Part shown: in pieces, positions 1 through 8,335 of the stretch
Position numbering within the stretch: position 1 is the first letter of the stretch
Layout of the letters: the number at the start of each line of letters is the position of its first letter
Assembly (NCBI RefSeq): GCF_905404315.1
Contig: NC_066273.1
Span: 5,146,001 to 5,210,000 of the forward strand
Length of the DNA stretch: 64,000 nt
Reading direction: 5' to 3'
Source: Leptidea sinapis
Lineage: Eukaryota > Arthropoda > Insecta > Lepidoptera > Pieridae
Position numbers and translations under genes: made by a program
The notes under the pieces: generated by a model
Databases searched by the model: none
What the model saw: the letters and a program-made list of their open reading frames with translations, nothing else
What the model was told of the DNA's origin: nothing

Positions 1-231
1 TGACCCACTTAAAACGGCCAGATTTCATTCAAACTTTGTAAATTTATCGAGGACCGACGATAATACACTAATTTTATAAGATTATTCCATTATTCAATTT
101 GCAAACGAAGATTTTTGTCAATTTATATAATTTTTATCTATAATCGATAAGGCAGGAATTGATGTTAAAGTACTTAATAGTTTTAAAAATTAAACGTTTT
201 TATAGAAAATTTAACTTAAAAATTAAAAATA
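1..231. other. AT-rich sequence, nothing recognised
   Basis: No frame, repeat or RNA gene could be identified. Confidence 0.5.
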
Positions 232-417
232 CATTATAGTTTAAAAAAACTAAAAAGCACTATGTGTAGAAGAATTATTACTTTAATAATTTCTACAAAT
301 GTACCCCACGCTTTTTTTACTGTAGTTTTTTTACACTATTAGCAATTTAAATTTATTTTCTATTTTTAGTTGATTTTTATATAAAGCGTGCTTTTTAGTT
401 TTTTAAACTATAATATA
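232..417. repeat. Short foldback element (MITE-like)
   Basis: Arms at 234-261 and 387-415 are near-perfect inverted copies (TATAGTTTAAAAAAACTAAA then AAGCAC, differing by one A). About 185 bases in all and non-coding. Confidence 0.6.
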
Positions 418-570
418 TTTATGAGATATCTTGAATCCATACCGGGTTACTGCTTGCGTCTAGTCTGTTTAATCTTGGTAGCCTTGTATTGCTCTATAAG
501 TGCGGTCAAAGCGCTTTCCTTGTACATAGTATTTTTCTAGTTCTGTAGTTTAGTATTGTATATAGTAAGA

Positions 571-826
571 GATGGGAGGCTCGTATGCACAGGATGCCGG
601 CTAGATTATGGGTATCACAAACGCGCGTATTTCTTTCTTGAAGCAATAATGTGTAAACATTATTGTGTTTCGGTCTGAAGGGCGCCGTAGCTAGTGAAAT
701 TACTGGGAAAATGAGACTTAACTGGAGCAAATTGTAGTGGTGCTCAGAATTTTTGGGGATTTTCAATAATCCTGAGCGGCACTGCATTGTAATAGGCAGC
801 TGAACGTCCTGCTCGTCTCATCCCTT
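571..826 (+). mobile_element. Retroposon family A, copy 1
   Basis: Family A is a roughly 300-base retroposon found at least 12 times here. It starts near CCAGTGGGAGGCTCC and GCACAGGATGCCGGC, has GGGCGCCGTAGCTAGTGAAA in the middle, and ends CGTCCTGCTCGTC plus an A-rich tail. This copy abuts an RTE fragment on its 3' side. Short frames inside it recur in every copy and are not genes. Confidence 0.85.
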
Positions 827-1165
827 CATCATCAGCCGGAATACGTCCACTGCTGGACAAAAGCTTCCCCCAAAGATTTCCACGACCATCGATCCTGGGC
901 TGCCCTCATCCAAAGAATTCCGGCGATCTTGACCAGATCGTCGGTCCATCTTGTACCGGCCTAACAACACTGCTTCTTCCGGTACGTGGTCGCCATTCGC
1001 GGACTTTACTACCCCAAGGGCCATCTGTCCGTCGAACTATGTGCCCTGCCCACTGCCACTTAGGTTTCGCAATCTTTTGGACTATGTCGGTTACTTTGGT
1101 TCTCCTACGGATCTCCTCATTCCATCGTCCCTCATTTTCATTAAAAAATATATAATAACAATAAC
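826..1165 (-). mobile_element. RTE-type LINE, 3' end (reverse transcriptase C terminus)
   Basis: Minus-strand translation gives the typical lepidopteran RTE endonuclease-reverse transcriptase tail: WQWAGHIVRRTDG, WRPRTGR, a broken RWTDDLV region and the QQWTSSG-type ending followed by a (GATGAT)n 3' end. 5' truncated and frameshifted. Confidence 0.8.
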
Positions 1166-1380
1166 ATAATAATACAAAAGCAAGGGCCTTATCGCACTCA
1201 ACTTCTATTAAAATTTTCAATGTGTATTGTTTGAATATGATAGTGAGGTAGTATGTGATAGAGGTATAGGTTCTTAAATATCATTACTTGTAGCGGTGTG
1301 TAGGGCTGGCCCTTCATGTCCCTAAAATATGGTTGACGGAAGAGATGCCTGGTCTATATGGACGATATAGTAATAATAGC
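1166..1380. other. Nothing recognised
   Basis: AT-rich sequence without a supported feature. Confidence 0.4.
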
Positions 1381-1735
1381 AAGAGTTTGGGAAATAGAAC
1401 GCAGCATTGCTAGGCACCAGTACTACTGGACTTAAAATCAGAGCGTGCACTTTCGATATCAGTTTTGAGGAGCTTAGGAATAAGTGCTCTGTACCACATC
1501 AGATTGTAGGCTTTATCCAGATTATCCGCTTATGCTTTTACCTTCGACTCAACCGCATTATTTATGAGTGGGTTATACGAGAAAATCACCAGCTGATCGA
1601 CTCCATAACTTTGGAGGAAATGGCAATAGTAGTTAGATGAATTTGAGTGTAGTTACAACTTTTTTAGGGATCGGGTGCACTAAAGCATAAGCGACCTTTC
1701 CTTATCCCAAATGAATAAAGTCATTTTGATTTGAA
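1381..1735 (+). mobile_element. Probable LINE 3' end
   Basis: An open frame of 78 codons (1407-1640) is followed by a short 3' UTR ending AATAAAGTCATTTTGATTTG, a tail typical of Jockey-like LINEs. The protein itself was not recognised, so the assignment rests on the tail. Confidence 0.4.
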
Positions 1736-1954
1736 TTGAGGCCGTAGTTTACTTTTTAAATTGTATCTATTTTAAAATGAAAATTGGTGATATTATAATA
1801 TTATGTTATTAATTTGTACAAAGCTAAATATAAACATAATTATTATTAAATACACATATATATTTATTCATATATATTTATATATATATATATTATATTA
1901 TCACATACATAGAGTAGGTAATACTTAAGATTTTTTTTCTTATATGATCTATTG

Positions 1955-2040
1955 AAGATGATGAGGAAAGGACCCATCGTCGTGGAGATCTATTTGGGAG
2001 GCCTTTGTCTAGGAGTATTTTGGCCGAAATAATGATGATT
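1955..2040 (+). mobile_element. RTE LINE 3' tail
   Basis: Matches the last coding bases (CATCGTCGTGGAGATC, GGGAGGCCTTTGTC) and the GATGAT end of the RTE copies elsewhere in the window. Confidence 0.65.
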
Positions 2041-2215
2041 TTTTTTTTATATAAGAGGGGGCAAACGGGAAGAGGTTCATGTGATGGGAAGTGATGAGGC
2101 TGAACTGCCAATGTACATCCAAAGACCTGCTCAAGATATGCATTGCCGGCCTTTAAGTTAGGAAGATAGGAGTATGCCCGAAACTCGAAGAAGTTGATCG
2201 TCGATGATATATTAA
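2040..2215 (+). repeat. Dispersed repeat family C, copy 1
   Basis: Family C has the signature TATATAAGAGGGGGCAAACG followed by CAAGAGG, GCCGGCCTTTAAGTT and an AGTATGC block. Other copies are at 3425, 24705 and 50555. Confidence 0.7.
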
Positions 2216-2759
2216 ATCGCAATATACTTATACCTAATAAAAAAAAAACAATTTAAATGTGGGCCAGCTTATTGCCTTGCTCTTTTTCTAACTCCAAGTG
2301 TCTTCGAAGTCATTTTTTTGCCTTTTGAATAACCGTGGAATTGCCAATCGGTCGACATTTCGAGATCAAGGGTCCTGATTTATTAAGCAAGGCATTAAAG
2401 AATTTGTTTTCGAATAGCTCTGATACGACAAACGTTTTTTTTAGTGGAGACCGCACCAACTTTAGCCTTCTATTTTCACATTCTGTGCTCGATGAGAGAA
2501 ATGCCCGCTCGACTTCTTTACGGCCTCAGACAAAGAGCTCTGATGCCACATGATGGTCCTCACTATCTATTATGAAGTATTTAATATTTTGATCTAGGTT
2601 TATAATTAGATACATTGCAGTAAATTGGATGAATGGGCAGGTCACAAAACTGGTTCAATGCAGCTGAATGCAAATAAAGAGCACATTAAAACTTAAGTTG
2701 AGTTCTAAACTAGAAATATAACATAAAATATATTAAATTAATATTATTCCTTCTTTCAG
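2216..2759. other. Unassigned sequence upstream of the terminal exon
   Basis: Contains an open frame at 2335-2553 with no recognisable protein and no splice signals tying it to the exon at 2760. Most of it must be intron of that gene. Confidence 0.4.
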
Positions 2760-3081
2760 TTTCGGAGACGATGGGCAACCACTTCCACTACCAATAGAAG
2801 CAAAGGGCGACAGAGATCTCGTTGATAGAATAAGCAAATTGCCAATTGACAAACAGCCATTTTGGTATATTAATTGGAAGGCTCTAGAGGAAAACCGCCG
2901 AAACCCACAAACCTACGAGCTGAGGCCAAATCCATTTCTCCCAAGCCAGCCCGTGAGATCCAATAACAGTAAGGTTCCAACAGATCTGAACACACGTTTC
3001 GGTGGTAACTCAATACAAGCTAACGAAACGGTTACACAAAAATCTAACAATCAGCAATCAAAAGATTCTAAAAGCTCTTGA
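2760..3081 (+). CDS. 3'-terminal exon of an unrecognised, probably secreted protein gene
   Basis: An acceptor (TTCCTTCTTTCAG, ending 2759) opens a frame of 106 codons to a TGA at 3079-3081; the first base completes a codon begun in an upstream exon (phase 2 in). The protein has a compact, conserved-looking start (FGDDGQPLPLP, then DLVDRISKLPIDKQPFWYIN, then a Trp/Lys- and Pro-rich stretch to about residue 60) and a hydrophilic Asn/Gln/Ser/Lys-rich tail. An AATAAA follows 40 bases after the stop. No upstream exon was found in the window, so the gene must begin left of position 1 or in an exon too short to see. I do not recognise the family. A diverged second copy of its 3' end lies at 6100-6245. 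Confidence 0.6.
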
Positions 3082-3120
3082 TTGGAAGACTGTATAAATG
3101 ATACGCCTATGGATTTTATG

Positions 3121-3126
3121 AATAAA
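3121..3126 (+). promoter_or_regulatory. Poly(A) signal AATAAA
   Basis: Canonical AATAAA 40 bases after the stop of the exon at 2760-3081. The same local context recurs around AATAAA at 6191-6196 in the duplicated 3' end. Confidence 0.6.
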
Positions 3127-3187
3127 TTTTTATATTGAATAAGATGTTTTCCTTACGCTCATTACAAGAGATTTCTTACCAGTTTAA

Positions 3188-3405
3188 CCTTTGCACAGGA
3201 TGCCGGCTAGATTATGGGTACCACGCCTTTTTCTGCTGTGAAGCAGTAATGTGTAAGCATGTGTTTCAGTTTGAAGGGCAATTATAGGGCCGCTCAGAAA
3301 TTTTGGGTTTTGCAAGAATCCTGAGCGGCACTGCATTGCAATTGGAAGGGCGTATCAATTACCATCAGCTGAACGTCCTCCTCGTCTCATCCCTTAATGT
3401 TCAAA
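3188..3405 (+). mobile_element. Retroposon family A, copy 2
   Basis: Same 5' and 3' blocks as copy 1, with a central deletion that removes the GCCGTAGCTAG region. Confidence 0.85.
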
Positions 3406-3424
3406 AAAAGATATGTATACCTAT

Positions 3425-3960
3425 ACCTATATAAAAGTGGGCAAATGGGCAACAGGCTAGGCATGGTAACCCCCCATGGCCATCCGAAATACCAGGGGTC
3501 ATGAGACGCATTGCTGGCCTTTAAGTTGTCAGTATGCTCTAAGTTTGAAGGTGTCTAAGACCCGGTATCCACCAAAGCGGAGAGGAGAGGAGATAAACCT
3601 CGAAGCTGTCAGGTTTTTTCCACCAGAGCGGAGAGGAGATGTGAGCTGTGTTTATAGCAACACTTTCGGGAGTACGAGGTGCGGGGAGATAGCAGCGGGC
3701 AAATTGCGCGAGTGTGGGCCGCCCGCCTGCGCATCTCCTCTCCTCTCCGCTTGATTCATTCCCACCGAAGCTAAGCGGAGAGATGTGCTAATAACGAAAT
3801 CTGATTGGTTATCAATCTCCGCTTTTGTGGATACCGGGCCTAAGTTGGAAGAAACTGCAGCCGGTACTTGATTCCACAAAATTTCTTTGCGTGGCAAGAA
3901 GTTTCTCAAGAAGAATCATGTGGAGATGATCCACCAATCTGGTCGGCTGTTTTAAGTCAG
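3425..3960 (+). repeat. Dispersed repeat family C, copy 2, split by a MITE
   Basis: The left part (3425-3556) carries the GGGCAAATGGGCAA and GGCCTTTAAGTTGTCAG blocks; the right part (3843-3960) continues with GTTGGAAGAAACTGCAGCC. The break coincides with a complete inverted-repeat element. Confidence 0.75.
3557..3842. mobile_element. MITE with 25-base inverted ends and TAA duplication (PIF/Harbinger-like)
   Basis: The left end GACCCGGTATCCACCAAAGC and the right end (reverse complement GGCCCGGTATCCACAAAAGC) are inverted copies. Each end abuts a TAA, consistent with a 3-base target duplication of the TWA type. The inside has several GCGGAGAGGAGA blocks, also inverted. No transposase. Confidence 0.75.
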
Positions 3961-4404
3961 ATAATCTTATAAATAAAATTCTCGTGTCCCGGTGTTTGTT
4001 ACCAAACTCCTCCGAAACGGCTATACCAATTTGTTTGATTATTTGTGTGTATATCAGGTAGGTCTGAGAATCGGCCAACATAAAATTTTCATACCCCTAA
4101 TTGATAAGGGTCGCCTCCCCTAAATATTTTTTCTTTATTATGATTCAGCATTAAAAAATACACACAACTTCAAATTTTCACCCGTCTACGATCAACACTT
4201 ATTTTTGTATCGCGATTTTATTATTCAATTCCATCCACAGATACGCAATAGAGTTGCAAGATGGCAAGCTAATATAATGATTATTGTAGTATAAATTTTA
4301 TATTTGGTCGGTCGTCATCTATTTTTTATACCTAAAAATTTTTATCATCGAATTTTTTTTATTACGTTAAATGGCAATACAACGTTTCCTGGGTCAGTAA
4401 TAGT
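3960..4404 (+). mobile_element. Degenerate Helitron
   Basis: Shares its 5' part (ATAAAATTCTCGTGTC), a central block (GGTAGGTCTGAGAATCGGCC; ATCAACA after CCGTCTACG) and a decayed 3' end (AACGTTTCCTGGGTCAG) with the minus-strand copy at 30312-30625. Confidence 0.6.
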
Positions 4405-4659
4405 TATTTTGTAAATAAAAGTCAGTGTTTGTTCCCTGCGTTGCAATAACGTTTATCATATAATTGACTTTAGCAAAGTTCTGGGGATACCCGCGACGTT
4501 AATTGAACCAATGCCAAAAAATATAAAAGAGTTTTTTAACTCTATTTCTTTGTACTAAACATGGCATTGCACCGCATGCCGGGTATATTTTCCTTCCCTT
4601 TGTCAAAATCTCGTGCACACGACACAGACAGAAATATTATTATAGAAAAAAACTATAGA

Positions 4660-5100
4660 ATGAAATTACGCGGTGTTTTCAGGTTGGCACATAACAACGT
4701 ATAAGAAAGGGGTATACCTACCACTCTATTGCAAAACCAGAGGAATTTCAGTAGCGTTGCCGCCATTTAGAAAGGTGTACTCGCTTCTTTTAAGGTACCC
4801 CTTATCGAACAGCATGGTTTTATATGAAAAAAAATCTTTTAAAGCCGCACTGTGGAGGAACGCATCACGTCCAAATGGTGGGGGATGATATTCTATTTGT
4901 GCGAAGATGGAATTTGGCGGTAGGAATCAGCTAAAACAGCTCTTCGGAACGCCAAGTGATATAGACGTTCACAGAGCACAGGATCCGCGACAATTCGAAG
5001 TGCTCGCGTTGCACGGGGTCAAATGGATCAAGTTGATACTGGGGTGCGCCAGAATTACATTTTTCTGGAGTTGCAGGATATAGCTAGGACGGCAGTGATA
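4660..5100 (-). mobile_element. LINE family R 3' fragment
   Basis: The reverse complement of 4670-4890 matches the LINE 3' end at 58490-58790 (AGTGCGGCTTTAAAAG, TATCCCCCACCATTTGG-type start, GGTACCTT then AAGCGAGTACACC). The adjoining GATCCGCGACAATTCG stretch is probably more of the same element. Confidence 0.55.
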
Positions 5101-5885
5101 AATAACCATGAAGTCACTCATACACTCGTTTATCCTCAATACATTAAAAGAAAGTGTGATTCAAGGAGAATAAAAACCAAAACAGTAAAGTAATAAAACA
5201 CATTATATTGACTTTTATAAATAAATAAACCTTAATTACTAAGCGTATTCTTACAAATATCATAAATTACAGCAAATGCAGTCGTTATTTCTAAAAAAAT
5301 ATGACTCGAAACATGTATGTATGTAATACAAGATTTTATACGACTACCCACAAAGCTTACAAAAATACAAAAACTTTACAATCATTTCGACGGTAGTTTT
5401 AAAAAGTGGAGCCTAATAACACAGCCCTAGGATACATTATAATTTGTTCGTATTTCATATTGAATATTACAAAGAGTACAACTAATTACTTAAGGCTACA
5501 CACCGTTTAATTACGTTCAACACAATAATCGTAGGCACAATAGTAGGTAAAGATATAATTATAAAATTATTACAAATAAAACTTATAATTCAGTTCTTAC
5601 GTGACATCTTTAAATAGGGAACTCTTAAAGACATCGAGTTTAAAGATGACAGAGAAAATGTACTTCCTACTGTACGTAGGCCGTAACTTACAAAGGCTAC
5701 GAATACAATTATTAATTAGTATGAGAAGGGCTCACCTTAGATCATAATTATTAAATAATAAGGGACCTAGTAATATTAAATTGAATTAACATCGAATGCT
5801 ATAAATGTACTTCTGTTGCCGAAAAGATGAGGAACCCAACACACCAACAATAATAACCATTAAGAAATATATGAATTTCCAGTAG
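5101..5885. other. AT-rich, nothing recognised
   Basis: No repeat signature, splice-linked frame or RNA gene was found. Confidence 0.4.
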
Positions 5886-6105
5886 CATATAGAAAATTTA
5901 TTGAAATAGGCGTTACTTTGCGTAAATTCATAACTATTCAAATGATTTGAGTTGATTGTCTCGCCAAAATCTGCCAGTATCGTGCCTGATTTTGGCGAGA
6001 CAACACGTCCTGAGGATACCTCGTATAGAGGCGAAACTCGTGTCGATTTGTTTAAAGTCAAATATTGGCAGAATTAACACTAAAGAAAACTCAAATCATT
6101 TGAAC
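5886..6105 (-). mobile_element. MITE family F, copy 1
   Basis: Ends include CAAATGATTTGAGTT and its inverted copy AACTCAAATCATTTG. The inner hairpin has GTCTCGCCAAAATC and GATTTTGGCGAGAC arms at 5959-5972 and 5989-6002. It shares with copies 2 and 3 a flanking block (CGCAAAGTAACGCC), here in the opposite orientation. Confidence 0.75.
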
Positions 6106-6245
6106 AGTAGCACAAAGTACAATCAAAACATACCAAAGGCAACATAACTGAAATAACTTAAAGGAAATAGAGACGCATATGAATTTTATAAATAAATTTT
6201 TAAATTGAATAAGTTTTTTTTCTTACGTTCATTATAAGATATATG
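6100..6245 (+). pseudogene. Diverged duplicate of the 3' end of the gene at 2760-3081
   Basis: Bases 6171-6243 match 3101-3173 at roughly 60 of 73 positions by eye, including the AATAAA and the following TTGAATAAG segment. The preceding frame (about 15 codons, Asn/Lys/Gln-rich, ending TAA at about 6146) resembles the tail of the first copy only in composition. The rest of the exon is missing: a palindromic MITE (5886-6105) stands where it should be. Best read as a broken or strongly diverged tandem paralog. Confidence 0.5.
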
Positions 6246-6249
6246 TTCA

Positions 6250-6896
6250 TTATTTTGTTTATGATTGGTTTATTCGGACGTATAACTTTTACCGCATTTA
6301 TTTGTAAGGGTGCTTGTCATTCGGAAAACTTCAGAATTATCATTGTATTGACAGTGTTGTCAACGATATAATCAACATTTAGCATAGATATTCTTTGTTT
6401 ATACTCAGGTAACCTAGAAATCGTTGTGGGAGAAAACGCGGAAAGTTCATTTATTGTACGCGGATCCTTTATTGTAGAAGTGCTTCGTAATTGAATGAGT
6501 CTTAAATAATTACAATATACAATAACCTATTTATTGCTTGTCGAATTCAACTAAACCATTTGCTTTTCACCTACCTATGTAATATCCTACTTCCTACAGA
6601 TATCATCAAAACTTTATGTAACTCGGGGTTTTTTCTATCATTTAAAAATATTAGCTATTCAGAATACATTAATGCAAGAATCATTTATATCAAGATCAGT
6701 GTGATTCTTAAGCATATATGTACAATGCTAATAGTTGGAAAGCAATCAAAATTCAAACTTGTAACAAAAGAAAGAACGTATGGTATGGTATATATTATTG
6801 ACAAGTTTAGAAATAATACAATTTATAACAATTGAACCCAATAATTGAAGCAAAATCTTCAAACTTAAATACCATTCGAATCAAAGGAAACATAAA
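6250..6896. other. Nothing recognised
   Basis: AT-rich; the last 60 bases would be the 5' UTR of the candidate exon at 6897. TATA-like runs at 6788-6793 are too weak to call a promoter. Confidence 0.35.
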
Positions 6897-6971
6897 ATGG
6901 ATGTAGTAATTTTTACATTATTATTACTTAATAATACTAATTGTATTGTCTGTAGAAATTATCTAACAGAG
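6897..6971 (+). CDS. Candidate first exon of a small secreted protein
   Basis: ATG in an A-rich context (CATAAAATGG) opens 25 codons ending exactly at GAG|GTAAGT, a near-perfect splice donor in phase 0. The peptide starts MDVVIFTLLLLNNTNCIVC, a textbook signal-peptide shape (short N region, Leu-rich core, small or polar residues). No downstream exon was recognised between 6972 and 8150; further exons would have to lie opposite the Moxd1-like gene or have been lost. Its position after two 3'-end copies of another gene suggests a local cluster, which is inference. Confidence 0.4.
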
Positions 6972-8152
6972 GTAAGTATTATTTAAAGAATTACTCATAA
7001 CTGAAAACCGATGGAATAGTATAAAAATAATAATTTGTATTGAATCAAGTTTAAGAGAAAAAAACCTGTTAGTAACAACTACAAGTATATACCACGAATT
7101 TGGTTTCAATTATCACTAAATACCCACGAGCAGTCATCATGAGCAAATCTCATCACTTAGGCAAAAATAATAAAAAAGATATGCCTACCTTTAAAAGTAG
7201 AAGTAAACAATATTTTGTATTTTTATTTATTGCAATAACTGCAACTTCCAAATATCATAATATTATTTGTAATTTACCAAGACCATGAGAGGAAAAGAAA
7301 GTGAAACTTAATTTGGTGCATAAATTTGTTGCAAATCAGATAAAATGAATAACACAGCACTAATGTTGCTTAATACGTCAGCTGTATAGCTACAGATATA
7401 ATGCTGTAAGCATTTCGGTAACGCGAACTCACGAGATTTCACCCACCCAAAATGTGTGCAACTATATATATTTGTATACTTATTTATTTTTTAAATATTT
7501 ATTATCACGTGAGCCAGTCATGAGCATGTCAGTGACGTGAACCCATAAAATTTTCTGTTACCAAAAAGTGCCCAACGCAGTTGAATAAGTTTTCACTTCA
7601 AAATTTGCGAAATCTGTATGATCAAACGCAAAAAATGCAGTAGTAAGCCTGTACGTCAATCTAAAGAAAAACAGACGTTTTTTTTTCTTAAGATACGCAC
7701 TTTCCTCAGATATTATTTTGGCCTAAGTCTCATAAGTACAAATAATCACAACTAAACACACTTCATTGCTTTCAAGTTGTACCTAAATATGCATTGTTCG
7801 AGACGAAAATATTTCCAAAAAATATATCTTTGAAGACCTGGAGTTACGCAAATAGCTTTCATTATAGTACTATTTGTAAAATTAGAAATCAATATAATGC
7901 CTAAAAGTCCCACAGGTTTAACGAATTCTTAGTTTCATTATGATCAAATAGTAAAAGGGCAAGTGAAACTCCGTGTCTTCAAACTACTTATACACTACTA
8001 TCAATAATTTAAAGTCCAGGCATAAAATGGGCCAACATACAATAATACTATACAATAGCCTATTTCAAGGAGAAATATACTCATAAACACAAAACATGTA
8101 AACTCAAAACATAAAATGGAACAACAATAATTATCGAGAAAATGTACTTTTG
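6972..8152 (-). other. Probable 3' UTR and intergenic sequence below Moxd1-like gene
   Basis: No gene or known repeat recognised. The 3' UTR of the minus-strand gene must run into this stretch; minus-strand AATAAA candidates lie near 7481-7500 and near 7220-7230, but the true end cannot be chosen without transcript data. Confidence 0.4.
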
Positions 8153-8335
8153 TTATCGGGCAATGAGCGCTGTGCATACAGCCAAGATGGCCGCCAAGCT
8201 TACGTAATTGACAGATCCCGAGCCGGTCGTTGATGTCATCGAAGGCAGGCGCACACTTTTGTAGTGACATGACTTATCTGATGCATCGTTCCTTGATATT
8301 GCCGTGTAGTTGGGATAATTTTGAATTTGGATTGG
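8153..8335 (-). CDS. Moxd1: Moxd1-like exon 12: C-terminal hydrophobic tail and stop
   Basis: Codes residues 665-724 and the TAA stop. Acceptor TTTTTCAG directly before CCAATCC, in phase with exon 11. Two cysteines (C687, C718) and a Ser/Thr/Gly-rich spacer (TSTTGSGS) precede a hydrophobic tail of about 18 residues that ends almost at the C terminus, as in GPI-anchored proteins and in the membrane-bound tail of MOXD1. The longest open frame here is a different one and is not used. Confidence 0.85.
   Translation of the reverse strand, partial: PIQIQNYPNYTAISRNDASDKSCHYKSVRLPSMTSTTGSGSVNYVSLAAILAVCTALIAR

Noticed and set aside
2335..2553. Upstream exon for the gene at 2760
   Set aside because: Ends at a stop, no donor in phase, no similarity to the terminal exon.
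8001..8270. 89-codon minus-strand frame with a membrane-like C terminus
   Set aside because: It overlaps exon 12 in another frame; splice phase from exon 11 and the family's tail select the shorter frame ending at 8153.
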